From Armatimonadota bacterium (lineage in GTDB: Bacteria; Armatimonadota; UBA5829): a DNA stretch of 64,000 bases. The notes under the pieces are model-generated. The model worked only from the letters and a program-made list of their open reading frames with translations. It was not told where the DNA came from and did not search any database. Made by a program: the position numbers and the translations under genes. The stretch is taken from positions 97,795 through 161,794 of the forward strand of contig JAMCYN010000049.1 of the NCBI GenBank assembly GCA_023474015.1, in the 5' to 3' direction. Shown one piece after another: positions 35,850 through 44,393 of this stretch (position 1 is its first letter; every line of letters starts with the position of its first letter).

Positions 35850-36289
35850 CGTCGTCGGCGCAGCTTCAGAAGCAGCCCGCCGAGGCCGGTGGAGAGGGCC
35901 ACTATCGAGCCCGGCTCGGGGACCACGGAGGGGTCCGATATCACTGTCGTCAGGCTCGGCGGCCTGAGGTCGTCCATTGTCTTATAAACGACCATGTAGC
36001 TCGGCTTCGGCGGTTCGGGATTGGTAACGAACGTCGACTGAACCGGCGCGGTTTCAGTCTGGGTCGTATAAACCGGGGTCGGCTCGGCCGGCTGCATTGT
36101 TTCTTGTGCCTGCTCGGCGATAGCGGCCGTGGATTCGTCCGCGACCTCGACCGGAGGCGCGGCAGTTTCCGTGCCGACGTTTATCGTCTCGACCGGAGCG
36201 CCTTCAATGGCCTCGGTCCATTCCGCGAAAGCAGGAACTGCCAGTATCGCTATCAAAGTGATGTATGTCAGCAAACAGAAAGTGCGCAT
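35834..36289 (-). CDS. PEP-CTERM sorting-domain protein
   Basis: A 151-residue exported protein. A signal peptide (ending VPAFA) is followed by a low-complexity middle rich in Ala, Pro, Glu and Thr, and by a PEP-CTERM tail: VPEPGS, a hydrophobic span, then LRRRRGNRE. Such proteins are processed by exosortase and may be attached to the surface matrix. The passenger has no recognised fold. The final GNRE and the stop codon come from a GGGAACA/GGGAGTA heptad array. ATG 36289 has GGGAGGA nine bases upstream. It interrupts the plus-strand run between mqnC and the phosphorylase gene. Confidence 0.8.
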   Translation of the reverse strand: MRTFCLLTYITLIAILAVPAFAEWTEAIEGAPVETINVGTETAAPPVEVADESTAAIAEQAQETMQPAEPTPVYTTQTETAPVQSTFVTNPEPPKPSYMVVYKTMDDLRPPSLTTVISDPSVVPEPGSIVALSTGLGGLLLKLRRRRGNRE

Positions 36290-36330
36290 ATTCAACTATC
36301 CTCCCGACATGAAACGTTGGTGCATAATTC

Positions 36331-37224
36331 ATGCCAAAAAGCAGTCTGAACGATAAACTCGCGGTAATCGGAGGCAGCCAGGGCTTCAGGACCGTGGAGA
36401 AGCTCGGCAAGGCCGGGGCAATTGATCCGGTCCCAACCCCATTCGGTCCCTCCGCGCCGATTCACACGCTGGAAGTCGGCGGCAATGAAGTGTATTTTCT
36501 TTCAAGGCACGGCGAGTCGGGCTATCGCCTCACCGCGCCTTTCGTAAACTACCGCGCCAATATCTGGGCGCTCAAGGAACTTGGCGTCGCGCGCATTGTC
36601 GCATGGTCCGGGCCGGGAGCCATCGATCCGGGCATACCGATTGGTGATATACTGGTTCCCGATGATATCATCGACGAGACCAGGGGCCGCGCATGCACGT
36701 TTTATGAGAACCTCGGCATAGGCTTTATCCGCCAGAATCCCGTGTTCTGCCCCGATCTGTCGGCATCCCTGCGCACGGCCATCGAATCCAGGCAGGGTCA
36801 CTGCAGGGTCGGCGACGTCTACGTCTGCACTCAAGGCCCACGGCTGGAGACCCGGGCCGAGATTCGCAAGTTCGCGTCATACGGAGCAACTCTGGTCGGC
36901 ATGACGCTGGTACCGGAAGCGTTCCTCGCGAAGGAACTGGAGATGTGCTACTGCCCCGTGTGCTATATTACTAATTACGCTGAGGGTGTGGTCGAACGTT
37001 CCTACCGGCCCGGCGAATTATTTGAAGGCCTCCTGTCATCCGATGAAATGGCTAAGGTGGACTCAGCCGTCCAAGCGCTGCCGGAGATCGCGATCGAGGC
37101 ATTACTGAAGGCAGGCACGGATCGTGAGTGTAAGTGCGGCCTGTCGATGGAACGATATAGAAAGCGGGGGGATATAGGGGACGATTGGAGGACGTGGATA
37201 CGCGAGGTGAGAAGTAAGAGGTAA
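36331..37224 (+). CDS. MTAP/PNP-family nucleoside phosphorylase
   Basis: A 297-residue phosphorylase of the 5'-methylthioadenosine phosphorylase branch. Motifs: LAVIGGSQGF, SRHGESGYRLTAPFVNYRANIW, TQGPRLETRAEIRKF and the base-binding VGMTLVPEAFLAKE. It cleaves a purine nucleoside with phosphate. Methylthioadenosine or methylthioinosine salvage is the default role. Its place next to the mqn cluster, which lacks its own nucleosidase, suggests it may also process aminodeoxyfutalosine (inference). The C-terminal VRSKR and stop lie in a weak GAGGTAA heptad array. Confidence 0.85.
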   Translation: MPKSSLNDKLAVIGGSQGFRTVEKLGKAGAIDPVPTPFGPSAPIHTLEVGGNEVYFLSRHGESGYRLTAPFVNYRANIWALKELGVARIVAWSGPGAIDPGIPIGDILVPDDIIDETRGRACTFYENLGIGFIRQNPVFCPDLSASLRTAIESRQGHCRVGDVYVCTQGPRLETRAEIRKFASYGATLVGMTLVPEAFLAKELEMCYCPVCYITNYAEGVVERSYRPGELFEGLLSSDEMAKVDSAVQALPEIAIEALLKAGTDRECKCGLSMERYRKRGDIGDDWRTWIREVRSKR

Positions 37225-37544
37225 GCATACTGGTCTCTCACGCTGTACCTTGTCTGGGATAGTATTTCCTTAAGCCCTGAGCGTGGGTTGATTGCACCGT
37301 AAGCCCTGAGTAGGCCGAAAGGCCGTATCGAAGGGCGGCTGCGATGACACAGACTTTGGTGCAGACTTACCCGGCCCTTCGATACGCCCACCATAGCTTC
37401 TCAAGAATAGACAACTCATACTGGGCTACTCAGGGCCTACGGTGTGCTGTACCAACACCTGAAGGGCTACTTAGAGCCTGTGGGGTACTGCATAGCAGGC
37501 AACCGTCGAACTGTCAACCAAGAACTGAGAACTGAAAACTATAC
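37225..37544. repeat. 320-base spacer with a long REP-type inverted repeat
   Basis: CCGTAAGCCCTGAGTAG and GTATCGAAGGGC near 37297-37340 are matched in reverse by GCCCTTCGATAC and CTACTCAGGGCCTACGG up to 37442. These arms resemble widespread CCTGAG/TCGAAGG bacterial intergenic repeats. A short AGAACTG heptad array (37518-37538) lies just before surE. No gene was seen. Confidence 0.7.
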
Positions 37545-38315
37545 ATGAACATACTGATCACAAATGACGATGGTATCCACGCCGATGGGTTGCTGGCCCT
37601 CAAGTCGGCGTTTGATGAGATAGGCAAGGTGTATGTAGTTGCGCCGGACAGGCCGCGGAGCGCATGCGGGCACTCGATCACGCTGCACAAACCGCTCAGG
37701 GCCGACCGGGTAAAGCTGCGTGACGGAAGCGTCGCCTACTCCACCAACGGCACGCCCTCGGACTGCGTCAGCCTCGCACTGCTTGGAGTAGTGGAGACGC
37801 CGGTGGACCTCGTGGTCTCCGGCATCAATCGAGGCCCGAACCTGGGTTGGGACCTCACTTATTCGGGCACTGTCTCCGCCGCTATGGAAGGTGCGATAAT
37901 GGGCGTGCAGTCGATGGCGATATCGGTTGCGACACACAGCAGCGAAGTGGACTACACCACCACCGCCGCGTTGGCCGTTCAGCTCGGACTCATCCTTCAA
38001 AGCCACAGGCTCCCCGAAAGCACGCTCCTCAATGTGAACGTGCCGAATCTGCCCGCGTCCGAGATCAAGGGCATCGCCGTCACGAAGCAGGGCAAGAGGC
38101 GCTATTTGGGCAATCTCGAAAAGCGCTCCGACCCCACCGGCAGGGACTACTACTGGCTCGGCGGCGACCAGCCCGTCGATTCGCTGGATGAGGGCACCGA
38201 TGTCAAGGCCATCGCGGACGATTGGGTGTCGATCACACCAGTCCACCTCGACCTCACCGACTACAGCGCCATCGCCGATGTGCGGGCGTGGGGAGTAGAA
38301 CAGCTACGGCTATGA
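37545..38315 (+). CDS. surE: 5'/3'-nucleotidase SurE
   Basis: A 256-residue metal-dependent nucleotidase. The signature ILITNDDGIHADGL binds the divalent metal, with APDRPRSACGHSIT, STNGTPSDCV and SGINRGPNLG completing the active site. It hydrolyses nucleoside monophosphates and is often linked to survival in stationary phase. No ribosome-binding site is clear before ATG 37545; the repeat AGAACTGAAAACT lies there instead. Confidence 0.94.
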   Translation: MNILITNDDGIHADGLLALKSAFDEIGKVYVVAPDRPRSACGHSITLHKPLRADRVKLRDGSVAYSTNGTPSDCVSLALLGVVETPVDLVVSGINRGPNLGWDLTYSGTVSAAMEGAIMGVQSMAISVATHSSEVDYTTTAALAVQLGLILQSHRLPESTLLNVNVPNLPASEIKGIAVTKQGKRRYLGNLEKRSDPTGRDYYWLGGDQPVDSLDEGTDVKAIADDWVSITPVHLDLTDYSAIADVRAWGVEQLRL

Positions 38316-38362
38316 TGCGCATAATCCACAGCACACTTTGAGCGGAAACCAGGGAAGGTGTA

Positions 38363-38436
38363 TTGCAGAGTGCAGAATGAAGGGACCTATCAATCACGGG
38401 TCAATCTGCATTCTGCATTCTGCAATCTGCATTTCA
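38363..38436. repeat. GCAGAAT/ATTCTGC heptad hairpin element (family D, copy 1)
   Basis: GCAGAGT-GCAGAAT on the left, a centre GGGACCTATCAATCACGGGT, then CTGCATT units on the right. The arms can pair. This copy lies upstream of the membrane-protein start, whose Shine-Dalgarno begins right after it. Fuller copies are at 42313 and 53099. Confidence 0.75.
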
Positions 38437-38450
38437 TAGGAGGTGCGATA

Positions 38451-39719
38451 GTGAGACGACGGGACCCGATAATTGGCATGTCTTCGAGCCTTCTCGGGGC
38501 CGCCGTGTATGGCGCGGTGGTCGCGCTGGCGGTGGCCTATGTGCTGGCCTACTTCGCGACAGTGGCGGGCATTGGTGATGTCACCGCCCCTGCCCAACCC
38601 CTCGAGACGGGTACGGCTGTACTGGCACGAACGGGCCTGAATCTCTATGCGATGCAGCACGTCCCGCTCGTCGGGTCCGGACGGGTCGTCAGTCCGGTCC
38701 TTGGCGCACAGCATGTTTCGGCCGCGATCACGCTGCCCCTCACGGTTTGGGTGATCATACCGATACTGGCTCTGATAATCGGCGGCTACGCGGCAGGCAA
38801 GGCACGGCCCGCCGCGAGCAAGTGGGGAGTCATGGCAACTGGAATTCTGTGTGGGATCGTCTATGCTCTGATTCTCGCCGCGGCATCGATCATTTTCAAA
38901 TCAAGTGTGGACTCTTCAGCGATCCCTGCTGTCGAAGGGACCGAGTTCAACCCATACCCGATTCCATTCCATCCATCGGCGTATGGCACGCTTGTATTCG
39001 CCGGTGTGCTGGGGGTGATATCCGCCTGCCTTGGGTCGCTGCTCGCAGTCAAATGGAGCCCCCGAGATCACACGCCCGGCAGATGGTGGGCGTGCGGCAA
39101 GGCCATGATATTCGTGGCGTTGGTGATTCAACTCCTGATGGCCGCGACGGCGGTGGGCTGGGTGCTGTCACGCAATGGCCGGGAGCAGGCAGTGGCTGCC
39201 GACGACGCACGGATAGTGTTCCTGTCGCCGACATTCGCGGGGTTAGGCTACGCCGCACTTCACGGGACGACGCTGAAAGCACTCATCAAGCCTCCGGTTT
39301 ATCCGTCAGTCTCGTTCAATCTGTACAGCGGTTCCGCGCGCGCCGACAGGCCGGGAGAAACGCACAAGATCAGCCGCAACTACCTGTACATCGCGGGCGC
39401 AATCATCGCCCTCGCCGCGCTGGTGTCGGGGTGGCTCGCGGTGAGGTGGGGTTCGAGGGACGGTTCCATTCCGACGGCCTTGCGTATGGCGATTATCCAT
39501 ACGGCCTACTTGGGGCTGATAATGTTGATGTGCGGCGTGGGATGGAGCTTCGTCGTGCGCGGCGCGGGCGTGACAGCCACTACAAGCGTATCCGCCGGGG
39601 CGCGGTTCGACACGCCGGTGGCTTTCACGGCGCTCGGCGTCTTATTCTTCTCCCTCGTGGGAGCCTATCTTGCAAATCTGAAGTACGTCCGGCGGGGCGG
39701 TTTTCCAACGGCATTATGA
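38451..39719 (+). CDS. polytopic membrane protein of unknown function
   Basis: A protein of 422 residues with about eight membrane spans (first near residues 12-35, last near 395-415) and small Gly/Ala-rich loops. No catalytic motif was recognised. GTG 38451 follows an AGGAGGTG site; the longer frame would translate the upstream repeat. The next gene (HExxH protein) overlaps its stop as ATGA, so the two are translationally coupled and may act together. Confidence 0.8.
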   Translation: MRRRDPIIGMSSSLLGAAVYGAVVALAVAYVLAYFATVAGIGDVTAPAQPLETGTAVLARTGLNLYAMQHVPLVGSGRVVSPVLGAQHVSAAITLPLTVWVIIPILALIIGGYAAGKARPAASKWGVMATGILCGIVYALILAAASIIFKSSVDSSAIPAVEGTEFNPYPIPFHPSAYGTLVFAGVLGVISACLGSLLAVKWSPRDHTPGRWWACGKAMIFVALVIQLLMAATAVGWVLSRNGREQAVAADDARIVFLSPTFAGLGYAALHGTTLKALIKPPVYPSVSFNLYSGSARADRPGETHKISRNYLYIAGAIIALAALVSGWLAVRWGSRDGSIPTALRMAIIHTAYLGLIMLMCGVGWSFVVRGAGVTATTSVSAGARFDTPVAFTALGVLFFSLVGAYLANLKYVRRGGFPTAL

Positions 39720-40174
39720 TTATCAAGAATACGACCACTTTCAGCATCTCGACCGCGCTAAAAGAGGCGGTCGTCGACTACCCGACCGACGGTCTTACAG
39801 TCGAGATCAAGTACTGCCCGACGGGTTCAAGGCGCTATGTATCGGGCACATACTATCGCCGCACCACCAATTTCGAAAACGGCAAGCTGATACGCCTGCG
39901 GATCAGCCGCGTGAACCGCTACCCGGTCGAGGTGCATTTCAAGACATCGGACTACTATGAGAAGAAGAACTCCCGGGGCGAGGTGATGGTCTACCAAACA
40001 CTCAGAAAGATAAACTTCCATACTCCGGAGGACCTGATACTCGGAATATTCCTCCACGAGTTCTCGCACTATCTCGACCATATCGAGGGCCGCAACGGCC
40101 GATACAAGCAGACCAAGGCGGACAAGTTCGCGGTGGGTATCCTGGAAAAGTTGGAAGTGATTCCCAGAGGATAA
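39716..40174 (+). CDS. small HExxH putative zinc metalloprotease-like protein
   Basis: A 152-residue soluble protein. The key feature is HEFSHYLDH near residue 120, a zincin-type HExxH motif, preceded by an amphipathic helix (PEDLILGIFL). The rest is beta-rich. The length is small for a full protease, so it may be a minimal zincin or a SprT/ImmA-like domain. No signal peptide. Its coupling to the membrane protein upstream suggests a shared process. Confidence 0.75.
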   Translation: MIIKNTTTFSISTALKEAVVDYPTDGLTVEIKYCPTGSRRYVSGTYYRRTTNFENGKLIRLRISRVNRYPVEVHFKTSDYYEKKNSRGEVMVYQTLRKINFHTPEDLILGIFLHEFSHYLDHIEGRNGRYKQTKADKFAVGILEKLEVIPRG

Positions 40175-40177
40175 GAT

Positions 40178-40333
40178 ATGCGGCGCAGGATTCCAGGCAA
40201 ATCACTGTTTGCAAGCAAGGCTCATTTCTTAAAAGCCGGGCCGCACGAACTCGGCAAGCGCGCCGGTGCAAAGCGCAGACGCAAGGCCAACCGCCTTCAG
40301 GAACGTCGGGCGGAGCGCGGCGAGACGGATTGA
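40178..40333 (+). CDS. small basic protein, hypothetical
   Basis: A 51-residue frame starting three bases after the previous stop with AGAGG eight bases upstream. About one third of residues are Lys or Arg (for example GAKRRRKANR), so nucleic-acid binding is possible. No family was recognised. Confidence 0.45.
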   Translation: MRRRIPGKSLFASKAHFLKAGPHELGKRAGAKRRRKANRLQERRAERGETD

Positions 40334-40354
40334 TCTCCCGTATGTCGGGGACTC

Positions 40355-40561
40355 CTAGTTGGAGAAAACGAACTCGGTGGAGTCGGTGACCATTACCGGA
40401 CCCTCGGGGACCGTGGAATCGACCCGGTAGACCGTCAACTGGTCGCCCAGGTTCACAACACGGCCTCTGGCCCTCAGGCGAGCGGCGCAGCGATGAAACT
40501 GGAATATGCTTTCATCGCATCCCTTCAGAAACACAACTTTCGCGTCCGGGTTTTCTAGCAT
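40355..40561 (-). CDS. small hypothetical protein
   Basis: A 68-residue frame with GGAG eight bases before ATG 40561. It contains two Cys and a beta-rich C-terminal half (LTVYRVDSTVPEGPVMV). No family recognised. It lies between convergent and repeat sequence. Confidence 0.4.
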   Translation of the reverse strand: MLENPDAKVVFLKGCDESIFQFHRCAARLRARGRVVNLGDQLTVYRVDSTVPEGPVMVTDSTEFVFSN

Positions 40562-40582
40562 GATGACACTCCGACCTCAGCA

Positions 40583-40652
40583 GGTTCGGGCTCTGCGAGC
40601 CCGGCCCCTCGACTACGCTCAGGACAGGCTTCGGCCCCTTCGGAACCGAAGC
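40583..40652. repeat. REP-type palindromes
   Basis: GGGCTCTGCGAGCCC forms a small hairpin and is followed by CCCTCGACTACGCTCAGGAC and GGCTTCGGCCCC...GAACCGAAGC. The middle part belongs to the same widespread repeat class as the insert in the histidine phosphatase gene at 50632. Confidence 0.6.
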
Positions 40653-40690
40653 AACGCAGTGTTGAATGTCTACCCGTCGAGCATAGATTC

Positions 40691-41668
40691 CTAAACTCCA
40701 GCCTGCCACTTCGCGAAATCCTTCGCCGAGTACGTGATTATGAGGTCAGCCCCCGCGCGCCTGATTGACGTAAGCACCTCGGTCACGGCCCGGCGCTCAT
40801 CCAAATAACCCTTCTCGACCGCGGCCTTGAGCATGGAATACTCCCCGGAGACGTTATAGGCGGCGATAGGGACATCGAAAGATGCCCGGGCATCGCTTAT
40901 GATGTCCAGATACGCGAGCGCCGGCTTCACCATTATAATATCCGCGCCCTCATCCATATCCAGCGACATCTCCTTCATAGCCTCGCGCCTGTTGGGTGGG
41001 TCCATCTGGTAGCTCGACCTGTCACCGAAGCTCGGCGCGCAACCGGCGGCGTCCCTGAACGGGCCATAGAACGCCGACGCGAACTTGGCCGAGTAGGACA
41101 TGATCGGGGTGTCGACCAAGCCTCTCTCATCCAGGGCCTCGCGGATCGCCAGGACTCTGCCATCCATCATATCGGACGGCGCAACGATATCCGCGCCCGC
41201 CTCGGCATGAGAAACCGCCGTGCGAGCGAGAAGCTCCAGCGTTTCATCATTCAGTATCTCTCCACCCTTGATCAACCCGCAGTGGCCGTGCGATGTGTAT
41301 TCGCACAGGCATACGTCGGTGATGACCACCAGCTCCGGGACCGCCTTCTTGAGCGCCCTCACCGCGCGCTGCACGATGCCATCGTCCGCGTAGGCCTCGG
41401 AGCCGCGCTCGTCCTTGTTGGAAGGAATGCCGAACACCAGCACTGCGGGGATATCAAGTTCCTTGACTTCCTCGGCCTCCTTGCAAAGGACGTCGGTCGA
41501 GAACTGGTAAACCCCCGGCATCGCCGGAATCTCCATCTTGACGTCGATCCCCGGCGCCACGAAAAGGGGATAAATCAACTGATCGACGGAAACGCTTATC
41601 TCGCGCACCATTCGCCGAAGCGTATCAGATCGGCGCAGCCGCCGCATTCGATTGAGAGGAAATGGCAT
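40691..41668 (-). CDS. hemB: porphobilinogen synthase (delta-aminolevulinic acid dehydratase)
   Basis: A 325-residue enzyme condensing two aminolevulinate molecules into porphobilinogen in haem synthesis. Visible are the zinc-ligand segment [14 protein letters not shown], the Schiff-base lysines in [18 protein letters not shown] and VKPALAYLD, and the N-terminal [15 protein letters not shown]. The three-Cys zinc site indicates the zinc-dependent type. ATG 41668 has AGGAGG six bases upstream; the longer frame would read through the promoter. Confidence 0.95.
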   Translation of the reverse strand: MPFPLNRMRRLRRSDTLRRMVREISVSVDQLIYPLFVAPGIDVKMEIPAMPGVYQFSTDVLCKEAEEVKELDIPAVLVFGIPSNKDERGSEAYADDGIVQRAVRALKKAVPELVVITDVCLCEYTSHGHCGLIKGGEILNDETLELLARTAVSHAEAGADIVAPSDMMDGRVLAIREALDERGLVDTPIMSYSAKFASAFYGPFRDAAGCAPSFGDRSSYQMDPPNRREAMKEMSLDMDEGADIIMVKPALAYLDIISDARASFDVPIAAYNVSGEYSMLKAAVEKGYLDERRAVTEVLTSIRRAGADLIITYSAKDFAKWQAGV

Positions 41669-41696
41669 GTATGACCTCCTGTTTACTCCATACATT

Positions 41697-41725
41697 ATAT
41701 TACACTGTCGGGACGTGTCTGTCGA
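41697..41725 (-). promoter_or_regulatory. possible hemB promoter
   Basis: Minus strand: TCGACA (41725-41720), 17-base spacer, TAATAT (41702-41697), about 30 bases upstream of the start codon. Confidence 0.45.
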
Positions 41726-41776
41726 ACGTGGGCGTGCGAGAGATGAAAAGAATCCAGAATATTTTTGCCAATTTGT

Positions 41777-41805
41777 TTGCATGTTCCGCGGAATCAGGCT
41801 ATAAT
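41777..41805 (+). promoter_or_regulatory. promoter for the RRM protein, with long leader
   Basis: TTGCAT (41777-41782), 17-base spacer, perfect TATAAT (41800-41805); a second TATAAT lies at 41814-41819. The leader would be about 135-150 bases, long enough for post-transcriptional control such as cold response or autoregulation. Confidence 0.6.
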
Positions 41806-41959
41806 GTATGCTGTATAATTGTATGACGCGGCGTACAGGCGTCCAGATCAGTGGCGTGGGTGCTTTACCTTCCCTCGATCCGATTGGCTCCGTTTGTGGC
41901 TGTTGAACAGCGCCGCGTTCGTGAATCACGTGGGATGAACCCAGAAAGAAGGAAAGCAA

Positions 41960-42298
41960 TTGGCCACGAAATCACTTTACGTAGGGAATCTCCCCTACAG
42001 CACCAGCGAGGACGATCTTCGCGCCATGTTCGAGCCCTACGGCCCGATCGAGGAAATCCGGGTAATTCAGAACAAGGGTTTTGGATTCGTGGATGTCCCC
42101 GAAGAGAATCTTGAGGCGGCCATAGAAGCCACTAACGGTAAGGAAGTTGGCGGTCGCACAATAACTGTGAACGAAGCAAAACCGCGCGAAGATCGCGGAG
42201 GCCGAGGCGGCGGTGGTGGCCGCGGTGGGTTCGGCGGAGGCCGAGGCGGCGGCGGTGGCCGCGGCGGATTCGGCGGAGGCCGACGAAGTGGCTGGTAG
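41960..42298 (+). CDS. glycine-rich RRM RNA-binding protein
   Basis: A 112-residue protein with one RNA recognition motif: RNP2 [10 protein letters not shown] and RNP1 NKGFGFVDV, followed from residue 78 by an RGG/FGG-rich tail ([11 protein letters not shown] twice). This layout is that of bacterial cold-inducible Rbp proteins, best known in cyanobacteria. It binds single-stranded RNA in the cytoplasm. TTG 41960 is used, with GAAGGAAAG upstream. Transcribed alone from a promoter with a long leader. Confidence 0.92.
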   Translation: MATKSLYVGNLPYSTSEDDLRAMFEPYGPIEEIRVIQNKGFGFVDVPEENLEAAIEATNGKEVGGRTITVNEAKPREDRGGRGGGGGRGGFGGGRGGGGGRGGFGGGRRSGW

Positions 42299-42312
42299 AC
42301 AGCGAAATTAAT

Positions 42313-42395
42313 GAAGAATGCAGATTGCAGAATGCAGAATGACCTGTGATTGAGAGGTCGCTTCATTCTGCATTCTGCATTCATCAATCTGCATT
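42313..42395. repeat. GCAGAAT heptad hairpin between convergent genes (family D, copy 2)
   Basis: Left arm: AATGCAGATTGCAGAATGC and one more unit. Centre: GACCTGTGATTGAGAGGTC, itself a small stem. Right arm: CATTCTGCATTCTGCATTC and a further unit. The arms pair into a hairpin of over 25 bp between the RRM and radical-SAM genes, likely a two-way terminator. Nearly identical to 53099-53182. Confidence 0.85.
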
Positions 42396-42422
42396 ATCCC
42401 TTCCCCTTCCGCTCCTTCGCGA

Positions 42423-43559
42423 TTAAGAAATCCCTCTCAGCGCGTCGTGGAGGAGCGAGTTGCCGTCACATCGATAGCAATGGTTCTCGTCACCGCGAGG
42501 CACTCCGCTTTTGTGCACGATCTCCGCAGCCTCAAGGATGGTATCCACATACCATCCAGCGCATGGCGCGCGATGACCCTCGAGCTTGGAGCCGGGGTTT
42601 GGACTCCAGACAAAAGGCACGACATTCGCTCCGATATCCGACAGCGCCCGGACCCCCTCTATAAAGCTGCTCCGAGGCTCCAATCCCATCACGAGCACAC
42701 CGTAAACGTTGCCCGCGCCGAAGATACCGACGGCCTTTTTGATCGCGTCGAAGAAATCCGCATGGGGAACGCTCTTTGCCTTGCCCGGACAGATCGCCTG
42801 GTAAAACGTCTCGTCCCAAATCTCCATACTGTAGCCAATCGCGCCGATCCCTGTATCTTTGTATCGCCGAATATCATCTCCGTTGATCGTCGCCGACGGC
42901 AGGACAGTGCCGGGGACCGTCGCTATGCCAAGAGCGGAACCGATGGCCTCGACTATGCTCGCCACCAGCGCCACTTCCTTTTCGTGACTGAAACATCCTC
43001 CCGTAAGCAGAATATGCTTGCACATCCCCTCGGCGAAAGCGGCGGCGGCGGCCTCGCCTATATCGTGAATCTCTTTTCTGGTGAGGACCGATTCGTAAGT
43101 CTTCTTGGTGGAAACCAGGTTGCAGAACGCGCACTGCTCTCCCTTGGCGAAGTGGCTGCAATAGTTCTGATAACAAATAAAGAAGCAGTCCTCCCCACCG
43201 ACCTGCGCGATCTGCCGCATGACCGCGCCGCTGCCGGTAAGTTGATCATAATACCTCGGCCTGGGAATCAGGCTCACGCGGTCCAGCATTTCGTCGCCCT
43301 CGATAACGTGGAGGCCATCCTCGCCGAGCGCTATTTTGTAAGGTGAAGACGGATTATATCGAAACTGTGTTACCGTGCCGTCGGAGAGCACGAAATCGTC
43401 TGGCAGCTCGGTCCCTTTGTGGTTGACAAAGTCCCAGCCGAACAAGCCGTGATTCTGCTCCTTGAAGCTCACGCCCACCCCGTCGAGGGCTCCGGGCGCG
43501 AAATCGATGCCATCGACGAGCAGGTTCGCCTTTAGCTTCATCAAGTTCAGATCAGTCAT
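42423..43559 (-). CDS. radical SAM protein with C-x8-C-x2-C motif
   Basis: A 378-residue protein. Cysteines 134, 143 and 146 (NYCSHFAKGEQCAFC) give C-x8-C-x2-C rather than the classic C-x3-C-x2-C, yet the following barrel motifs (HILLTGGCFS, GYSMEIWDETFY, GLEPRSSF) are those of a radical SAM TIM barrel. A C-terminal CYRCDGNSL may bind metal. The N-terminal 110 residues form a separate beta-rich domain. It is translationally coupled (eight-base overlap, GGAGG site) to the Lrp-type regulator upstream. Substrate unknown. Confidence 0.8.
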   Translation of the reverse strand: MTDLNLMKLKANLLVDGIDFAPGALDGVGVSFKEQNHGLFGWDFVNHKGTELPDDFVLSDGTVTQFRYNPSSPYKIALGEDGLHVIEGDEMLDRVSLIPRPRYYDQLTGSGAVMRQIAQVGGEDCFFICYQNYCSHFAKGEQCAFCNLVSTKKTYESVLTRKEIHDIGEAAAAAFAEGMCKHILLTGGCFSHEKEVALVASIVEAIGSALGIATVPGTVLPSATINGDDIRRYKDTGIGAIGYSMEIWDETFYQAICPGKAKSVPHADFFDAIKKAVGIFGAGNVYGVLVMGLEPRSSFIEGVRALSDIGANVVPFVWSPNPGSKLEGHRAPCAGWYVDTILEAAEIVHKSGVPRGDENHCYRCDGNSLLHDALRGIS

Positions 43560-44055
43560 TTTGTCCTCCATACTCCAGGCGCGCGCCAAGCGGCAGGCCA
43601 AGTTCACGTTTCTCCGTCTTCAGCACGACCAGCGTCTCGGCGTGGTCCACTCCCGGAATTTCGAGCAGCGTGTCGATGACGAAGTCCCTGTAAGACGAAA
43701 TGTCCGGAGAAAGAATCTTCAACAGGTAATCCGAGCCGCCCGTGATGTTGTAGCATTCCATCACCCACGGGATTTCTCTAATTCTCTTGACAAAGCTCTC
43801 CGCCGCCTCTCGGCTGTGTGGGGACAAGGAAACGAAGGTGAATGTAGCCACACCCAACCCAAGCTGCTGCTCATCCAGAACCGCCACTGAATGCTTGATG
43901 ATGCCCCTGTCCTGCAGGCGCTTCACCCGAGCCAGGCACGCCGACGGCGATAACCCGACCTTGGTCGCCAACTGGGCGTTTGGGATCGTCACGTCCCTTT
44001 GCAATAGCTTGAGAATATTGTGGTCTATATCGTCAAGTAGAAACTGATTGTCCAA
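43552..44055 (-). CDS. Lrp/AsnC-family transcriptional regulator
   Basis: A 167-residue regulator: an N-terminal winged helix-turn-helix (LDDIDHNILKLLQRD, then VGLSPSACLARVKRL) and a C-terminal RAM effector-binding domain (NITGGSDYLLKI). Such proteins bind DNA as octamers and sense amino acids or related molecules. Because it is co-transcribed with the radical SAM gene it may control that gene and itself. Confidence 0.92.
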   Translation of the reverse strand: MDNQFLLDDIDHNILKLLQRDVTIPNAQLATKVGLSPSACLARVKRLQDRGIIKHSVAVLDEQQLGLGVATFTFVSLSPHSREAAESFVKRIREIPWVMECYNITGGSDYLLKILSPDISSYRDFVIDTLLEIPGVDHAETLVVLKTEKRELGLPLGARLEYGGQND

Positions 44056-44091
44056 CGCTCAGTCTCCAGCAGTTTATTCCGTCCACTTCTT

Positions 44092-44121
44092 ACTTTACCA
44101 TATACCATGCTGCTCTGTCAA
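44092..44121 (-). promoter_or_regulatory. promoter for the Lrp and radical SAM operon
   Basis: Minus strand: TTGACA (44121-44116), 18-base spacer, TAAAGT (44097-44092). Transcription would start about 30 bases before the lrp start. Confidence 0.55.
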
Positions 44122-44256
44122 CTCTTCGCAGAACACCATGCGCCAGCTTCTCTGGGGCAGGTTTACGATATTCCCCCACCCTCACTCTCCATATCCGGTC
44201 AAGGAAAACCAATTAATTGATAGGTCGCCCGATTAGTCTTGCCAAGACCTGACACC

Positions 44257-44268
44257 AAGGCGCGCCTT
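44257..44268. other. 12-base perfect palindrome in the divergent spacer
   Basis: AAGGCGCGCCTT, followed by GCTTTTT on the plus strand. It lies about 12 bases before the -35 box of the downstream gene. It may be an operator or a remnant terminator. The 338-base spacer around it (44056-44393) otherwise holds only the two divergent promoters. Confidence 0.4.
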
Positions 44269-44279
44269 GCTTTTTAGGA

Positions 44280-44308
44280 TTGACCCGTAGACAAAACCGT
44301 TGTAAGAT
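44280..44308 (+). promoter_or_regulatory. promoter for the CsgG/FlgT-like gene
   Basis: TTGACC (44280-44285), 17-base spacer, TAAGAT (44303-44308), giving a leader of about 78 bases. Confidence 0.6.
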
Positions 44309-44393
44309 ATGCCTGAGTTGGCGTTTGCTTGCCACCTCAGGGTATGGAGTTATCGATAGAGGAGATTAGAGTATTATCCGGGAGGGACTAACA

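Noticed and set aside
38747..39715. Upstream part of a long frame ending at 40174
   Set aside because: This part is out of frame with the membrane protein gene it overlaps; the real small gene starts at ATG 39716 with an ATGA overlap.
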